DNA from: Prostheceraeus crozeri
Taxonomy: Eukaryota; Platyhelminthes; Polycladida; Euryleptidae
Length of the DNA stretch: 64,000 nucleotides
Assembly: GCA_907163375.1 (NCBI GenBank)
Contig: CAJQUW010005267.1
Coordinates: 186,001-250,000 of the forward strand
Reading direction: 5' to 3'
Shown: in pieces, positions 44,880-57,625 of the stretch
How the letters are laid out: every line of letters starts with the position of its first letter
How positions within the stretch are numbered: position 1 is the stretch's first letter
Made by a program: the position numbers and the translations under genes
Notes under the pieces: model-generated
Seen by the model: only the letters and a program-made list of their open reading frames with translations
Databases searched by the model: none
What the model was told of the DNA's origin: nothing

Positions 44880-46190
44880 TTGATCAACTTCTCGAGCAGA
44901 TCAAAGGGCTCTCAGCAGCGACTCGGAGAATTCCTGAGGCGTTTTCGCGGTGCAAGCTGTCGGTTCAAGGCCGACAAGTAAATTTCGCAATCGACAAGCG
45001 GATAATAATGCTAAAAAAGTCAAATGCACGCGCTGTGGATCGGGTACAAAGCACAACAAGGAAAATTGTCCGGAACGCGATGCTAAATGTCATAAATGTG
45101 GCATGAAAAGACACTGGCAGAAATTCTGCCACTCAAAGAAGTTCGTAAAAGCAATTCGACGCATCAGAAGTGTTAAAACTGACTTCAAAGTGAGCACTGA
45201 CATACTAGGCGACGGCGTTCGTGACTCTAATGTCACTGCATTCGACGTTCACAGTGGAGCTGATATCAGCGGTAAAGCAGAATCTGAATAAAGTCTTCTT
45301 TCAACGTCGCACCTTCTCGTCGTATTAGTTTTGACGTATGCAACTACGACAGCTCAAAAATCGACGGCATCAACCGCGAATTCAGACAAGTTCTTGCACT
45401 TGGTGATGAAATATGGCTGACGTGGCTTCTGATCCTTCCGGATTCATACCAACCAATCATTGGTAAGGACGGTATTAAGGCCCTTATCTTGACCTTGAGA
45501 GGGCGGATATGACTGCCACTCCATCCACTAGGGTAGAGTCTGCCGCCATTCGCACAGTTTCAGTCACAGTAAAGCTCATCAGACCAGAACAGGCATGACC
45601 AGTTTAAGAAAAATCCCTCTTTCGTCGGATCACGGTACACTAGAATTGAACTTTTTGGTGAGATCATCTCTGATGCAAAGAAAATAAACTCTTATTCGTT
45701 TGAATTATTTTCCTCTCTGCATAACAATTGGATTAGCATTGACAATGTCTGTGTTGATAAGATTTGTCGGCCTACTCATGGCCTTCCTCCTGTTCAGATT
45801 GAAGCGCTGAAATCTAAGTTCCCTACTCTTAGCCTTGTGGATGATTTCGAATCCCACACCTCCACTCTTCCAATTGACATATTACTTGGCATGGCGTGCA
45901 ATCTAGTTTCGGTATCCAAATATTTCCGAACTTCAGTCTCTGAGGACGCTTCTCGACTTTGGGATCTCGGTGTTATCAGGATCGAACCTGTGAATGCTAC
46001 TTGTAGGTTACCAGCAACCATTGACCCCATTTTCAAGGATAACAGGGTTGAAGTTTCATTGCCTTGGCTAAACGATTCCAGACCATGCATGTCATTGACT
46101 CAAGCCAATCTTCGCAATCGATCGTTCCTCCGCCTTCCGTTATCGAAGAAATTGTATAACAAAACTCCACAAGAATATTCTTGAATACTC
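44880..46190 (+). mobile_element. Gag-pol debris of another LTR retroelement
   Basis: Zinc-knuckle sequence (CTRCGSGTKHNKENC, CHKCGMKRHWQKFC) is followed by scattered protease/pol-like pieces (LPIDILLGMACNLV). It is heavily broken and old. The family is unclear, gypsy or BEL-like. Confidence 0.5.
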
Positions 46191-46884
46191 TTGAGCCGGC
46201 TTCTGAAGATTCGAGTAACTTCACTCCCACATCACTCTGTTCACTCTTCCGGCAAATTCCTCATTGTTTATGACGAGTAGTTAGTTTTGGCGGACGCGCT
46301 GGTAGTGGATGCGAACATGGATAGGAACATGATCCGAATTGCCAATCGGAACATGTTCCAAACATGTGAATAGGAACCGCGTTCCGATTGACAACCGAAT
46401 TGAGTTCATACTTCATGATTCGGTACACTTATTTGTGTGTTGGGATCGGAGCGGCTTGTTCCGAAATTGAATTAGAGTATGTGAATTAGAACAGGGATGC
46501 GAATATTTATTTCGGAACTTGAACAGATAGTTGTTTGTTTTGAGACTGCTTGCTCAAATGCGACAATTGTAACCATTGTGCATATCATGTCAATCTTTAT
46601 TGAATTTCATAAAAACAGATTCTACAGATCAGAAATTATATTATCAATGTTATATTATTTGCTAATCAGAATCCCATTTACAGAATTTGTAAAGTAAAAA
46701 CATGAGCTTTACAATGTAAGTGTAATTAACCATAAAAAATGAAGGAAGGGTATAAGTCATGTCCCTCGGGGGAATGCATTAACTTCAAGAAGTCCTCGGC
46801 CCATTCGAGGAATGTTATATTGTTTGTGAACTCTCACACTCGTGTATAGGGCACTTCGCCGGCAGTCCTTTTCTCCTTTGGAGT
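46191..46884. other. Non-coding region
   Basis: Repeated GGAACATG-like words at 46300-46400 suggest a decayed element; no gene. Confidence 0.35.
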
Positions 46885-46892
46885 GCTGTCAC

Positions 46893-48518
46893 CAGAGCTG
46901 GAAAAATTCCACTGAAATTATTTAATTCCAATTCCAACTCCAATTCCAGTCGAAACAGTTCAATTCAATTCAAATTCCAATTCCATAACAAGATTCAATT
47001 CCGATAATTGCATGACGCGTATAGTGTCTTATGTTAATGTATCTAACGTTTGTTCGTTTCAATCTAATCCGTGTGCCCTTATCCTATCATCGTTGTTCCT
47101 GTGTGCCGTTCCCTGCGTCGTTCCTATGTGCGTTCTCATGTTCATAGTTCATATTACTTGTGTACATGTATATATGTAACCAGTCAGCCTACGCCATTTT
47201 CGTTTCGTAAAGGAGATATTCAGTATCTCGTAAAAAAAGAAGAGAAAATTAACGGTCAGCAAAGAATCAAACGCTGAGAGAGAGAGAGAGAGATGAGATG
47301 CGAATAAATCTATTAATAAATTGACAGGAGAAAGAAATTCAATGTGAGAATAACGTGATTGTTGATGAAAGAAAAAACGACGATAAAAATGATATCATGA
47401 AAACTGATTAATGGTCCATGTTAAAAAAGGAGATTAAAAATTCCGTGATAAGAACGAAATGTGGTCGGGTCGAAAGCTAACGAGCAGAGATTAAAGGAAA
47501 CTCTTTCGATTTTCAAAAGAAAGTGGATTTATCGTCAAGTCCCAAAAATTTGTATAAATTAGAAACGATGAGAAATTGACACAACAACAACTATCAACAA
47601 CAACACATACGATATCTTCAGTAGCTGTTAGAAGAACTCCGGACTCTCGCGGTGTAACTTAACTACAGAAGTAGCAACAACAACTGCCTGCCAGCGAACA
47701 ACAACACAGCAGCGTATGCGGCAACACATCAGCGAGCGCGATATAAGATTGACGGTATAAGTGACACTGATATTTATGATATTATTTTGGAATAGGTGAG
47801 TCCGATCAAATTGAAGTGAATTCAATATTAAGAAGTGAACTGTAAGTTTAAAGTTTTTCTTTTATCGTTGAGTATCGTATCTATATAACTATAGTCTTGA
47901 AAATTAATATCGTTAATTGTTTTGATTGTAAGTTGAATAATATTTCATGTAATTGTCATTTTAATTGAATCATTAATTATTAGAATAATTTGCTGACACT
48001 GTCTATATCATGATTTGAACTGACAGGGTTGATGCCCTTTAATGCAGCGTTAATTATCCTCTTTCCAAACCAACTGTTTTCCGTGTGTACAACAATTAAG
48101 TTAATCTCCAATTTTTTTTGCTTATCCTATCAAGAACTAAATTCAACAATTGTTTTATTTTGATTAATTATCTTACTTGATAAATAGCTAAATAACAGAT
48201 TGAACAAAGATGATTGTCTTTTCATGGCCTGCTTAATCGCTGAAATAACATCGTCCGGGGCTGTAGGCACATCGAAGTCACAATTAACACCCTTTATTCA
48301 ACAATAGAATAAAGCTCCTCAGTCGATCTATCTCTCTCTCTCGTATCTCTGCGTGCTGTTAACACAACGGACCGAGAACTGTGATTTCAATTTTTGTACA
48401 AATAGATCTATCACAGGTCTATCGAAAAAGTGGAATTGAGGTTTATCAAGGTCAATTCCAATTCCAGTAGATTTCAATATCGTCAACTCCAATTCCAATT
48501 CCGACTTTTCCAACTCTG
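46893..48518 (+). mobile_element. hAT-type non-autonomous transposon
   Basis: It is flanked by a perfect 8-bp duplication, GCTGTCAC (46885-46892 and 48519-48526), and its ends read CAGAGCTGGAAAA and, inverted, CAGAGTTGGAAAA. Both features define hAT elements. AATTCCAATTCC repeats lie just inside both ends. There is no transposase ORF in its 1.6 kb. A short GA microsatellite lies near 47277-47293. The interior has nothing else I recognise. Confidence 0.88.
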
Positions 48519-48526
48519 GCTGTCAC

Positions 48527-49611
48527 TGTTAGAGTCTTCCAGAGCTCCACCTTGCATCCGCAACACAAATTAACTATATTTACTATAGCTGCTCCGGATG
48601 GTGTCATACATATCGCATACAATACACCATTGGAATCAGAATGAAAAGAGCTTTCGAATGATATAACAGATGTATCTATTCAATGAAACAATCCTTGTTG
48701 TATGCATGTGTATGCAACTGGAAAAAATCTAAGTTTTTCTCAAACATGACCAAGTTTTCAAGTTTTTCAAAATTTTCAAAGTTTAAGTTTGGTCACTCGA
48801 AATGACCATAGTATATAGACCTACACATGAACTTCACCTTGACCTTTGACCTTCATACACGGCGGGGGGCCTCAAAATTTCTCGGACGCTTCGCGTCCTC
48901 AAATTTTTCAGATTATAGGGCAAATAAATTTTCGAGTGCGCGACGCGCATCGGCCATGGGCTCCGGGTGCCATAGCTATTCTTTTTTACATACCTAAAAC
49001 CTAACCCTAGCTGCTTTAAAATTTGGCTCGAAATTTGATTTTTCAAAATTTGGCGCGAAATTAAAATTTCGATTTTTGCACGTTTTATGATACAGTCTGG
49101 ATTTAACTGCTTAAAACTTAGTGAATTTTTCAACGATATTTTAATTTAGATGATAATTCAAGTTATATCATTTTTTTAACTTTAGTAGATTTTTAAATGT
49201 TAAGAACTGCTGGGAATCCATCTCCATCTCATGCTAATTGATTTGACTTCGCGGTTCTAGCATCATTAAGACTTTGATGGCCCTTTTCTATTTCAACATT
49301 AAAATATATCAGCTGTTCAGTTTTGTTTAAATTCAAAAGTTTGTTTTTCTGCACCAATGTGATGTAATGATGTCATCCGGTCTTTGTTCATGGTTCCTTT
49401 GTTAGATTCATATATAAAGAACTTGCAGAGCTCCGTTCTTCACTCATTTTTGAATTATTCTGTGTGCATAGCAGACCTCGTTCTCCGTCTCCGTTCCATT
49501 GATTTATAACTGCAATTCTGAAGTGAGTTCTACATTCTTCTATTCACTACCTTCTATATTTTGGGAGTAGGAACATTACTAAGTTCTTATAACCAGATAG
49601 TTTAACCCTTA
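48527..49611. other. Non-coding region
   Basis: No gene. An ATATATAAAG box near 49409 with a short GC-richer stretch downstream looks like a promoter, but no ORF follows before the piggyBac. Confidence 0.35.
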
Positions 49612-49970
49612 TCAGGCCACGGAATGTGCTCTGCGTTTAACGGCCACGGTGTCACATTTTGTGACAAAATTATAAGATCGCTTCAGTTTGTTTGTATCAA
49701 CCATATATTGAAGCAAAAATGATTTGCACTTCAAAAACATCACGTATGATGAATATTTGTCAATAACTATTCACTATCATGAGCTCTAGCAACTCAGCAG
49801 TAGGTCCAATACACCGATAGGCCTATAATATAGTCTCAGCCTCTCACTTTTACTTACTACAATACATTATTTTCTTCATGGCAACAAGTTTGCAAATTAT
49901 TCGTGTGCAGGCGCATGGGACTTCACTCTGTTTCGAAGGTCATCTGTTGTATAACAGATACATATCTTGT

Positions 49971-50017
49971 ATCACGTGCATCGTGATATCACTTGATATC
50001 ATCACGATGCACGTGAT
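49971..50017. repeat. Strong palindrome upstream of the second piggyBac transposase
   Basis: ATCACGTGCATCGTGATATCA is followed at once by its inverse, with arms of about 21-23 bp and almost no loop. It could form a cruciform or be a transposase site. Confidence 0.75.
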
Positions 50018-50092
50018 GTTCCCATGGACATGAGTCATCAGGTAGGGTTTTTTTCGCTGTAGAAAATCCCCACGCTCATTGTTTGCGGTAGC

Positions 50093-51202
50093 ATGTCGCG
50101 AGAAAGACGACTAACTTTTCTACAAGCTGTACGAGCTCTACATGGTGAGAATTCAGCTTCTGATATTTCCATCCTTGATAACGAGCCAGACGTCGACGAA
50201 GTCCCAATTGAGACACATGAAGACAATTATGATCATGACATACATGTAGAAGTTACAAGCGATATTGTTGACGACGATGGTGATATAGAAATATTTGAAG
50301 AGCATACTTCTGATCAGTCATCCGACGACGAAGACGTTTTACCAAGTGAACATAATATTATCGCCGCAAATGATATTGTTTATTCCGACTCACCCCCCGC
50401 TGATCGACGATGGCGAAGGAATATCGTAACTGAAAGACCGAGAAACATCGCATCAGCTCAGTCTGAATTACAGGCTTTTCTTTTTTATCTACCTGTGGAA
50501 CTCATTCGTCTGATTCTTCGCCACACTAACAGAAAAGTCCATGATCTAGTACGAAGTTTGGTGCCAGCAGCACGGCGCAGTTATATGACGGGTTTCTCTT
50601 ACGAAGAATTTATTGCATGCATCGGAATACTCATTCGAAGTGGTACTGACAGAGAAAATTTCTCTTCACTCGACGACATGTGGTCTGCAATCGACGGGAA
50701 ACCGTTTTACAGAGCGGTAATTTCACGCAACCGTTTCAAGTTTTTTCTGCGTACAATTCGCTTTGACAATTACAGAAATCGCTCTCAGAGAATTCAGAAC
50801 GATCGCCTTGCTGATGTTTCAGATATGTGGAACCTTTTTGTTTCTAACTTTCGACGTTTCTACATACCTAGCCATACATTGACTGTTGATGAACAGTTGC
50901 TTGGATATAGAGGTCGTGTCCCGGGTAGGACATACATGCCCGCCAAACCGAGAAAGTATGGATTGAAGATATTTTGGATAGCAGAGGCCGGAACGGGCTT
51001 TGCGTTGAATGCAATCATATATACTACTGGTCGTGGTCAGAATCAACCTATTCACCGGAATCTTGCCTATGATATTGTTATGGAGCTGGCTAATCCATTT
51101 TTTGGAACCAATCGCGACATAGTTACCGACAATTTTTTTACCTGGCACTTGTTGACTGTTGATCTGTTACACTCTAAATCGAAAGGGTCCATGAAGGACT
51201 GA
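50093..51202 (+). pseudogene. piggyBac transposase, truncated before the third Asp
   Basis: 369 residues from the ATG at 50093. The acidic N-terminus, ISRNRFKFFLRTIRFD block, first Asp (TVDEQLLGYRGR) and second Asp (VTDNFFT) are present. After HLLTVDLLHSK the sequence departs from the family and stops within about eight codons, so the third catalytic Asp and the Cys-rich end are missing. The part present has no internal stop, so truncation seems to be the main damage. Confidence 0.85.
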
Positions 51203-53521
51203 AAAGGTCTTAAAAAAGGACTTATCATGCAATATTCAGAGACGGCTAGACCTTTTATTCAGAAGGTCTAAATGAGTATGGAGTTATTTTCGGTGTCACA
51301 GTTAGAGATACAGGTTTGTGACTAGCATTCTCACTTCAGAATTAGTAAATTAAAAAAAACTGCGCCGTAGAGTTGCTGGTTTTTCGAAAGGTCTGCAAAA
51401 GGCATACAGGACTTCTAAACATCAGCCAAAAAAGGACTGTGTGCTTACCATTAGAAATGCAAGCAATTTATATCCTTTTTGCTGTAAGGTATAGACTTGT
51501 GGGCCGAAGGTCGATTTTAATATCATCTGATTTGATTGATATCTAAATGGCAAGCTGATAAACCCATTTTGCTTTTTATTTATAGGTGAAGTGTTTACTG
51601 TTGGTCTAGGCTTGTTAGTCTGTCTGTTAGAAAAAAACGCATTTTATAGACTGTTGAGCGTTTAGTAAGATAAAAATAATATCTAAATACTTTATAGGCA
51701 TAGGCTCTAGCTTTAAGTGATAAGATAACATAATATAAGATAACATGATAAGTACTACCAAATACATTCACTCGTTGCACTACAGGAATTGCAAAAAATT
51801 TGCAATACAATTGCTAATCAAAGACTCTTATGTCGTTCAATGTTTACGCTGATCATACAAAGTGCTCTGAACGGCAACGAAATTCACATAATCAGCAGAA
51901 ACGTGTAAATAATGGAATTCTCTCAGCTGTCGTGCGTATCTCAACATGTGTTTCAGCTGATCGATTTTAAAATTCCAAGAATTAAAACAATTATTCCTTT
52001 ATTAATTTTTCAGCAATACTTTCCAGTTCTTCTGTTGTTTGAAGGTACTTCAAGCTTTATTACTAGTTCAGCCATAGGAAATAATCAAGTATAATCATCA
52101 GGCTGTCTTGATTTCATACAAGCATTTATTTATCGCCTTATATGCAAGGTTTTATTGAAGATTTTATTTCGGGAACATTTGTGAGCAATTTAACAATATA
52201 TACAACACATACTATGGACATTTATGAATCCTTAATGGAATTAATCCTAATTGGAAGTCGAATGTTCATGAACTGCATAATTATAAGCCGTGGCATAACT
52301 TCATGAGGGGACTTAAATAGTTTGGGGTTTCACCGATATGACAATAGATGGATATGACACCGTTTGATTTAATCAACATAATACAAATACTGAAATGACT
52401 TTCAGACTTCAATTGCCGGCTATAGAATTGGCTCCTGGTTTTCAGCAAAAACATCGGCTGGTTTTTTTGGACGAGGCCGAATGAAGCGGCCTATAATCAA
52501 TTAGCTTGCCCAATGCATTTGCCAGATTTATGACCCAGTGACCAACGTTTATTTTTGTAATTATACATTTAATGCTTTAAATACTCGTACGTTACTCTCT
52601 ATGGATTGTGGAAATATGAGGCATAGCTCAAAAGGTAAAAAGCATTGCTAAAATAAAAATGATTGTGCTAAATTGTTGTGCCAACTTCTCACACGTTCGC
52701 CTCACGATCGTTTCACATTCTTTGTACAGATAAAATGCTGATGAATAATGATGAGTGGGTTGACGGGTGTTGAAAATGTCAATGTTTTCATGACGTAATA
52801 AGTGAACGGCCCCTTACCGGGATCTCCTATTTGATCATGTATTGTGTTCTACGGTTGACATGGCCAAAGTGCTTTTCGTCTTGAAATCTGCAAAGCTCAT
52901 TTTTAGTTGAAAATGTCAAGACCACAATGAAGTGGTTTAATAAGAAACTGATATACTGCATTCTATGCCAAATAATATCAAGCTGCGCAGTGTCAATTTT
53001 TTTCTAGTTGGTTTGGTTTAGGATTTGTTTATATGACATTCATTCAAAACAGCAACTAATTTCAACTAACGACCCAATACGGAATCGTGTCACACAGGAA
53101 ATAGTTTCAGGAATTTAGATTCAAGATTGGGTAAATTTCAACCAAACAAATGAATTGTAGATTTCTTAAGCCCACAGGTTTATGTTTCAAATTCAACAGA
53201 ATTAATTTTCATCCGACCGGTTCAAGCATATAATTAGCATTGAGTTTATGTAAATTCACAGTCCAAAACTTTCTTGCTCACTTTTAATAATTTGGAAAGA
53301 AGTGATAAATACCAGCCAATAAAAAACGTTATAGGAAATGCATTTGTATTTGCTCACCTAGACGATTATCTCAACCATTTTCTCATGTGATTTAAATCGA
53401 AACGGCTGTCGAATTTTATCTACATAATTTACATACGGCATTCACTTGAATGACACTTGTGGTTACGCTTCATCTAAGTTGCATACAAGTCATATTAAGT
53501 TGATTAATAAATTTAATTGTA
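51203..53521. other. Non-coding, AT-rich region
   Basis: About 2.3 kb without a supported gene. Short AAGGTCT/AAGGACT words recur from 51180 to 51430. Nothing else is recognised. Confidence 0.45.
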
Positions 53522-55923
53522 ATGGAACACTTGTGCTTCATATGCGGTTTTAAAGCTATTAAGATAAGCATACTAGAGAAGCACATAAGGTGTATGCATG
53601 CTAGTTACAAAGACGCATCTATCAGTATGAATAATTGTCCATTCAAAGGCTGTGAATTTTCTACGAAGTCAGGATTAAAATCTTTGTTATTGCACGTTGC
53701 TTGTCACACTGAAACAGCTAGCCAACCTTCTCCCGCTGTCTCAACGCCTCCTCCGTCACCAATGACAGAATATTCCGAAGAAACAAATGTGCAACAAGAT
53801 TTTGACTCTCCCTATTCCGAATATCAGGATCTTTTGAATGCTGTAGGTTCAGGCATCATACGTGTTTACGTTTCTTCTTACACTATTCACAGAACTACCA
53901 AAGCTGCTTCTAAGGAATTGGTCCAAGCATTTGCTCAATTGATGTCAAAATTTTCAAATGGAATCATGAAGGTCGTTCACAGCCATTTGCGGTTACCAGG
54001 CGTCGATGAAAGACTATATAGGCTTTCAGTATAGCGATTTTTTTCTTCAAATGTTGAAAGATTACTTCGAGATTCTAACGTTTCTGAGTACATGAAGGAA
54101 CATTATAACATGCCCAGCGTTAAACGCATATTGCTTGACTCGGATTGTCAAAATGATTGTTACAGCTACGTTTCAATCGAAGAAACGTTAAAGTTAGTTT
54201 TGAGCAATGTTTCGTTTTTCAACGCTTGTGAGTTTGATAGCAGTAGGCTTTCTAATACTACAAATATTCACAATTTTTTTGGCTCACCGTATTTCAATAA
54301 TTTCATAAAACCTCTTGGTAAAATTGCTATATATCTAGGGTTGTACATAGATGACTTCGAAGTGTGTAACCCGATCGGGAAATCTAAAAAAATCAAAAAC
54401 TGGTGGGGGTCTATTTTACTGTATTGAATATGAAAGCCGAGCTGTTTTCTACAACATCAAACTGCTTTTTGGCAATGACCTTCAAACGTCAATTTGTTAA
54501 ATCTCATGACCTCAAAAGTTTGTTGTCGCCGCTTTTCTACCAATTGAATGAACTTTACGCGAATGATTTTTTCGTTTAACATCTCAATAAAGCTTTGCCT
54601 GTTATAGCATGTTTTATAGCAGGAGACAATCTCAACCAACATGAAGTGTCCGGATTAAGTCTATCTTTTTCATCCGGGTACATTTGCCGATTTTGTAAAG
54701 TAAAACATGTGGAATGCAGAAACATTGAGGAAAGAGAAGTCCAAGAGTTACCGCGCTTGCATGACGAATTCATTTCTATGAATGAAGGTTTAGGTTTTGT
54801 TCAAAAATCACCTATTGTTGCTGACCTTGTGTATGCTACATTACCGCATTTCACGGTGCCCGATATCATGCACGACTTGTTTTCCTGTGGCTTGAGCCAC
54901 AATATCATATGCGCAGTACTAAAAGAAATGATTAAGTTAAATGAAATAAGCTTAGACTTAATCAATAAGATAGTTTCGAAAGTGTTCCCTTTCATGAACC
55001 GAAAACTGATTACCATGGATCATCTACGGAAAGGCTATCTTCCAATTGACGCAGCTAATTTGATGTTTTTCGTCACAAAATTGCCTATTTACTTGGTGCC
55101 TTACATAGATGACCCAGAAAATTCGAAGCATTGGCTATTGTTTCTTTCGCACATTTCAATCGTTAAAACTTCTTTAATGCCGAGTATCAATGACTTTCAC
55201 TTGGAAGAAATGTATTTGGCTATCACTGAGCAGGACCGCCTTGTAAGGTCACATTTTATGTCATACATTAAATCAATTTGTAAATACCATTGTGTTTCAA
55301 GTCATTATCATGACTTCGCTACTTTTTACAAGTCGTTACGTGTTCTATGGTGCATGAATTTTGAATCAATACATCAAATATTTAAACATCACGTCAAAGT
55401 CATTGGAAATTATAAGAATTTATCGCACAGTGTTAGCACCTGGTATGCACAGAAACTAGCTGTAACTTACGGAAGTGATGTAGAACAGAGTATTAGTCCA
55501 TCCGGTATCCGAATCTTCAATAACGAGGAATTGACCGGGGAATATTTGATTTTAGCTAGTAGATTGACTGGAATGGAGGTTGAAGACATTTTACTTGAAC
55601 AGATTCTTACGGCTTCAAGTTTGACAGTCGGTAGCTACGTTTTCCGATTGGGCAGTTTTGTAATTTTGTCGCTGGAGGAAGGATTGTTTGAGCCTCAATT
55701 TGGTGTTGTGCGAGCAATATTGACATTAAACGATGATTGGTATGTATATTTCGACACAGTAGTCATTGAGTATCTTGAGTCATGCATGTGCTATGAAATT
55801 CATGGTTTTGAAAGAACTGAAGCTATGCCCGCGAACTCGATGACGTTTTTCCATCCTCCAATTTCTGAAGACATCATCAGAGGGCGCCGTTTCTTAACTT
55901 TGGAGCATTACATTGGATTCTAA
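53522..55923 (+). pseudogene. C2H2 'PDIMHD' multicopy gene, broken
   Basis: A long single-exon frame starting MEHLCFICGF, with two C2H2-like fingers in the first 70 residues. The body has the words AGDNLNQHEVSG, YICRFCKVKH, VPDIMHDLFSCGLSHNI and LRVLWCMNFESIHQIFK. These are typical of a repetitive, transposon-like animal protein family that I know only as uncharacterised. An in-frame TAG at 54032 and two further frame breaks (near 54425 and 54577) interrupt it; 54595-55923 is open. The family has no agreed function. Confidence 0.6.
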
Positions 55924-56619
55924 GAAAATGCGCCGTTAGATGTGTCAATGTAGCCCGTGTATACATAAGATCATATTCATAATGTTATTGACAGTATGAA
56001 TGAATTTTCGTGTTTCTATTATTCTGTCTCATGTTTTATCAATATAGCTACTGGAATAGATGAAACTATAACAGCAAATTTGTTTTTAATTAAATAATCA
56101 TGTATATACGTCCACAATATAGGGGATGTGACTCTGACGTTTTGGACTGGCTTAGTGTTAGAAATTGCTGGGCATCTTTGAAAAAAAGGCAATAGGCAAG
56201 TGGAACAACAAAATGCGGGGTGCTTTGGGCAAAAAAGCCACCGAATTTAAAAGGACTTCCTATCATATTATATAGGGCCTATATATATAAGTCATCACAG
56301 AAAAAAAACTGCGTTCTTATACCTGCAATGAATACGCCGAAAACGCAGTTTTTTCTGTGATGACCGATAACCGATATATGCACGAGGTATATGTGTATAT
56401 ATTATATATTTATGTTATTGAGAGTAGTTAGGCAGCAAGTTATTATGTTTACATATGTTGTTGAATTTTTCATCGTTTTGTTTCGTGTGTAATATATAAA
56501 ATGGTTATCTGTAATAGCGTTTAAGTCACTAGATCAAAACACAATATAGGAAAACTGAGAAAATATTACAAAAATGTTTCAACTTACCAAACGACGAACA
56601 ATTCAACAACATATGTATA
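55924..56619. other. Non-coding region with a hairpin
   Basis: AT-rich; the only structure seen is the inverted repeat at 56292-56362. Confidence 0.45.
56292..56362. repeat. Perfect long-stem hairpin
   Basis: TCATCACAGAAAAAA plus CTGCGTT on the left pairs with AACGCAGTTTTTTCTGTGATGA on the right, about 22 bp of stem around a 22-bp loop. It may be a tiny fold-back element. Confidence 0.75.
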
Positions 56620-57625
56620 CAGGGGTGGGCATAAGTTACCCGTCTTTCCATACTTCTATCTTAAAATGAAAATATTATCTTTTTAATGAATCACATGTAT
56701 TGTAGCTAAAAAACTAGTTCCAAACAGGTAAGTCAAAATGGGGATTTATCATGAATGATCAAACTGTAAACCTCTGACTTCAACACATTTTTTACATCGA
56801 TGGCGCATATTTCTACTAAGTTTTCTATGAATGCCGGTATTCTTATTTACAAGATGATAATAATCCGCATTTCTTCTCTTCATGTTATTTGGGCCACGCT
56901 TCCACGCCCAGTGAACCAACGCCCAGAGAAAGTCTGATCAAGAAAATCACGCACACGTTTTGCAACATGGAGTCGTGCACTCGTGCCTGATCTAGCTGGA
57001 ACCACAACTGCTCACTGCTTGAGAATAGGAATGACATCTCGTTGCAATACAAACAAATATTTATCCCCAGTCAGCGTTCCGTCAAGGAAAATAGAAACGA
57101 CAACTCCAATGGAAAAAGTACACCCCATACGGACACCCTAAGTTGTTTCAATCTATTTTGCAAAAAGTGCGCGTAATTTTCTTGATCAGACATTCTCTGT
57201 GCATCGGTTCGGGAGGCGTGGAAGCATGGATTAGCCACCACGCACCACGAACCTAACGCCTATGAATTTTCTTCTGGGGAGCGGCAAGGGAATACCGAGT
57301 ACGTCTACAAAGAACGACTGACTGATGTGAATAATTTGAAGAGAGAATAGCGGATTATTTTGATCTTGTAAATAACAATATCGGCATTCATCGAATCTTT
57401 AGTAGAAATCTGCGTCATCGATGTAAACAGTGTGTTGAAGTTGAAGGTTTACGGTTTGATCATTATGATAAAATACCCTTTTTAGGTATTGGTACTTGCC
57501 TTCTTTGGAATTTGTTTGTTCCGCTAGTTATATTATAGTACACGTGATTTATCTGAAAAGATAATGTTTTCATTAATAGATGGTAGCCTAAGTGGGAAAA
57601 GACGGGTAACTTATGACCACCCCTG
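56620..57625. mobile_element. Fold-back element derived from an IS630/mariner-type transposon
   Basis: The ends CAGGGGTGGGCATAAGTTACC and its inverse pair with one mismatch, and the inverted similarity continues for about 350-450 bp on each side of a short centre near 57000-57150. Each arm holds, facing the end, a piece of a Tc1/mariner-like transposase C-terminus (NKNTGIHRKLSRNMRHRCKKCVEV on the left arm). So the element is two head-to-head copies of one transposon end, with no working gene. TA lies at the left flank. Confidence 0.75.

Larger units (their letters stand above)
49612..51202 (+). mobile_element. piggyBac fragment (second lineage), 3'-truncated
   Basis: A left end TTAACCCTTATCAGGCCACGG with a nearby GTCACATTTTGTGAC palindrome precedes a transposase of a different piggyBac lineage from the one at 2370. 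No matching right end is seen downstream, so the element is cut off. Confidence 0.75.

Noticed and set aside
49001-49015. CTAACCCTAG as telomere-like
   Set aside because: A single unit without repetition.
48834-49133. 99-residue - strand ORF
   Set aside because: Low-complexity peptide in AT-rich DNA with simple repeats and no domain.
49405-49420. ATATATAAAG as a gene promoter
   Set aside because: No ORF or exon signal follows before the unrelated piggyBac left end.
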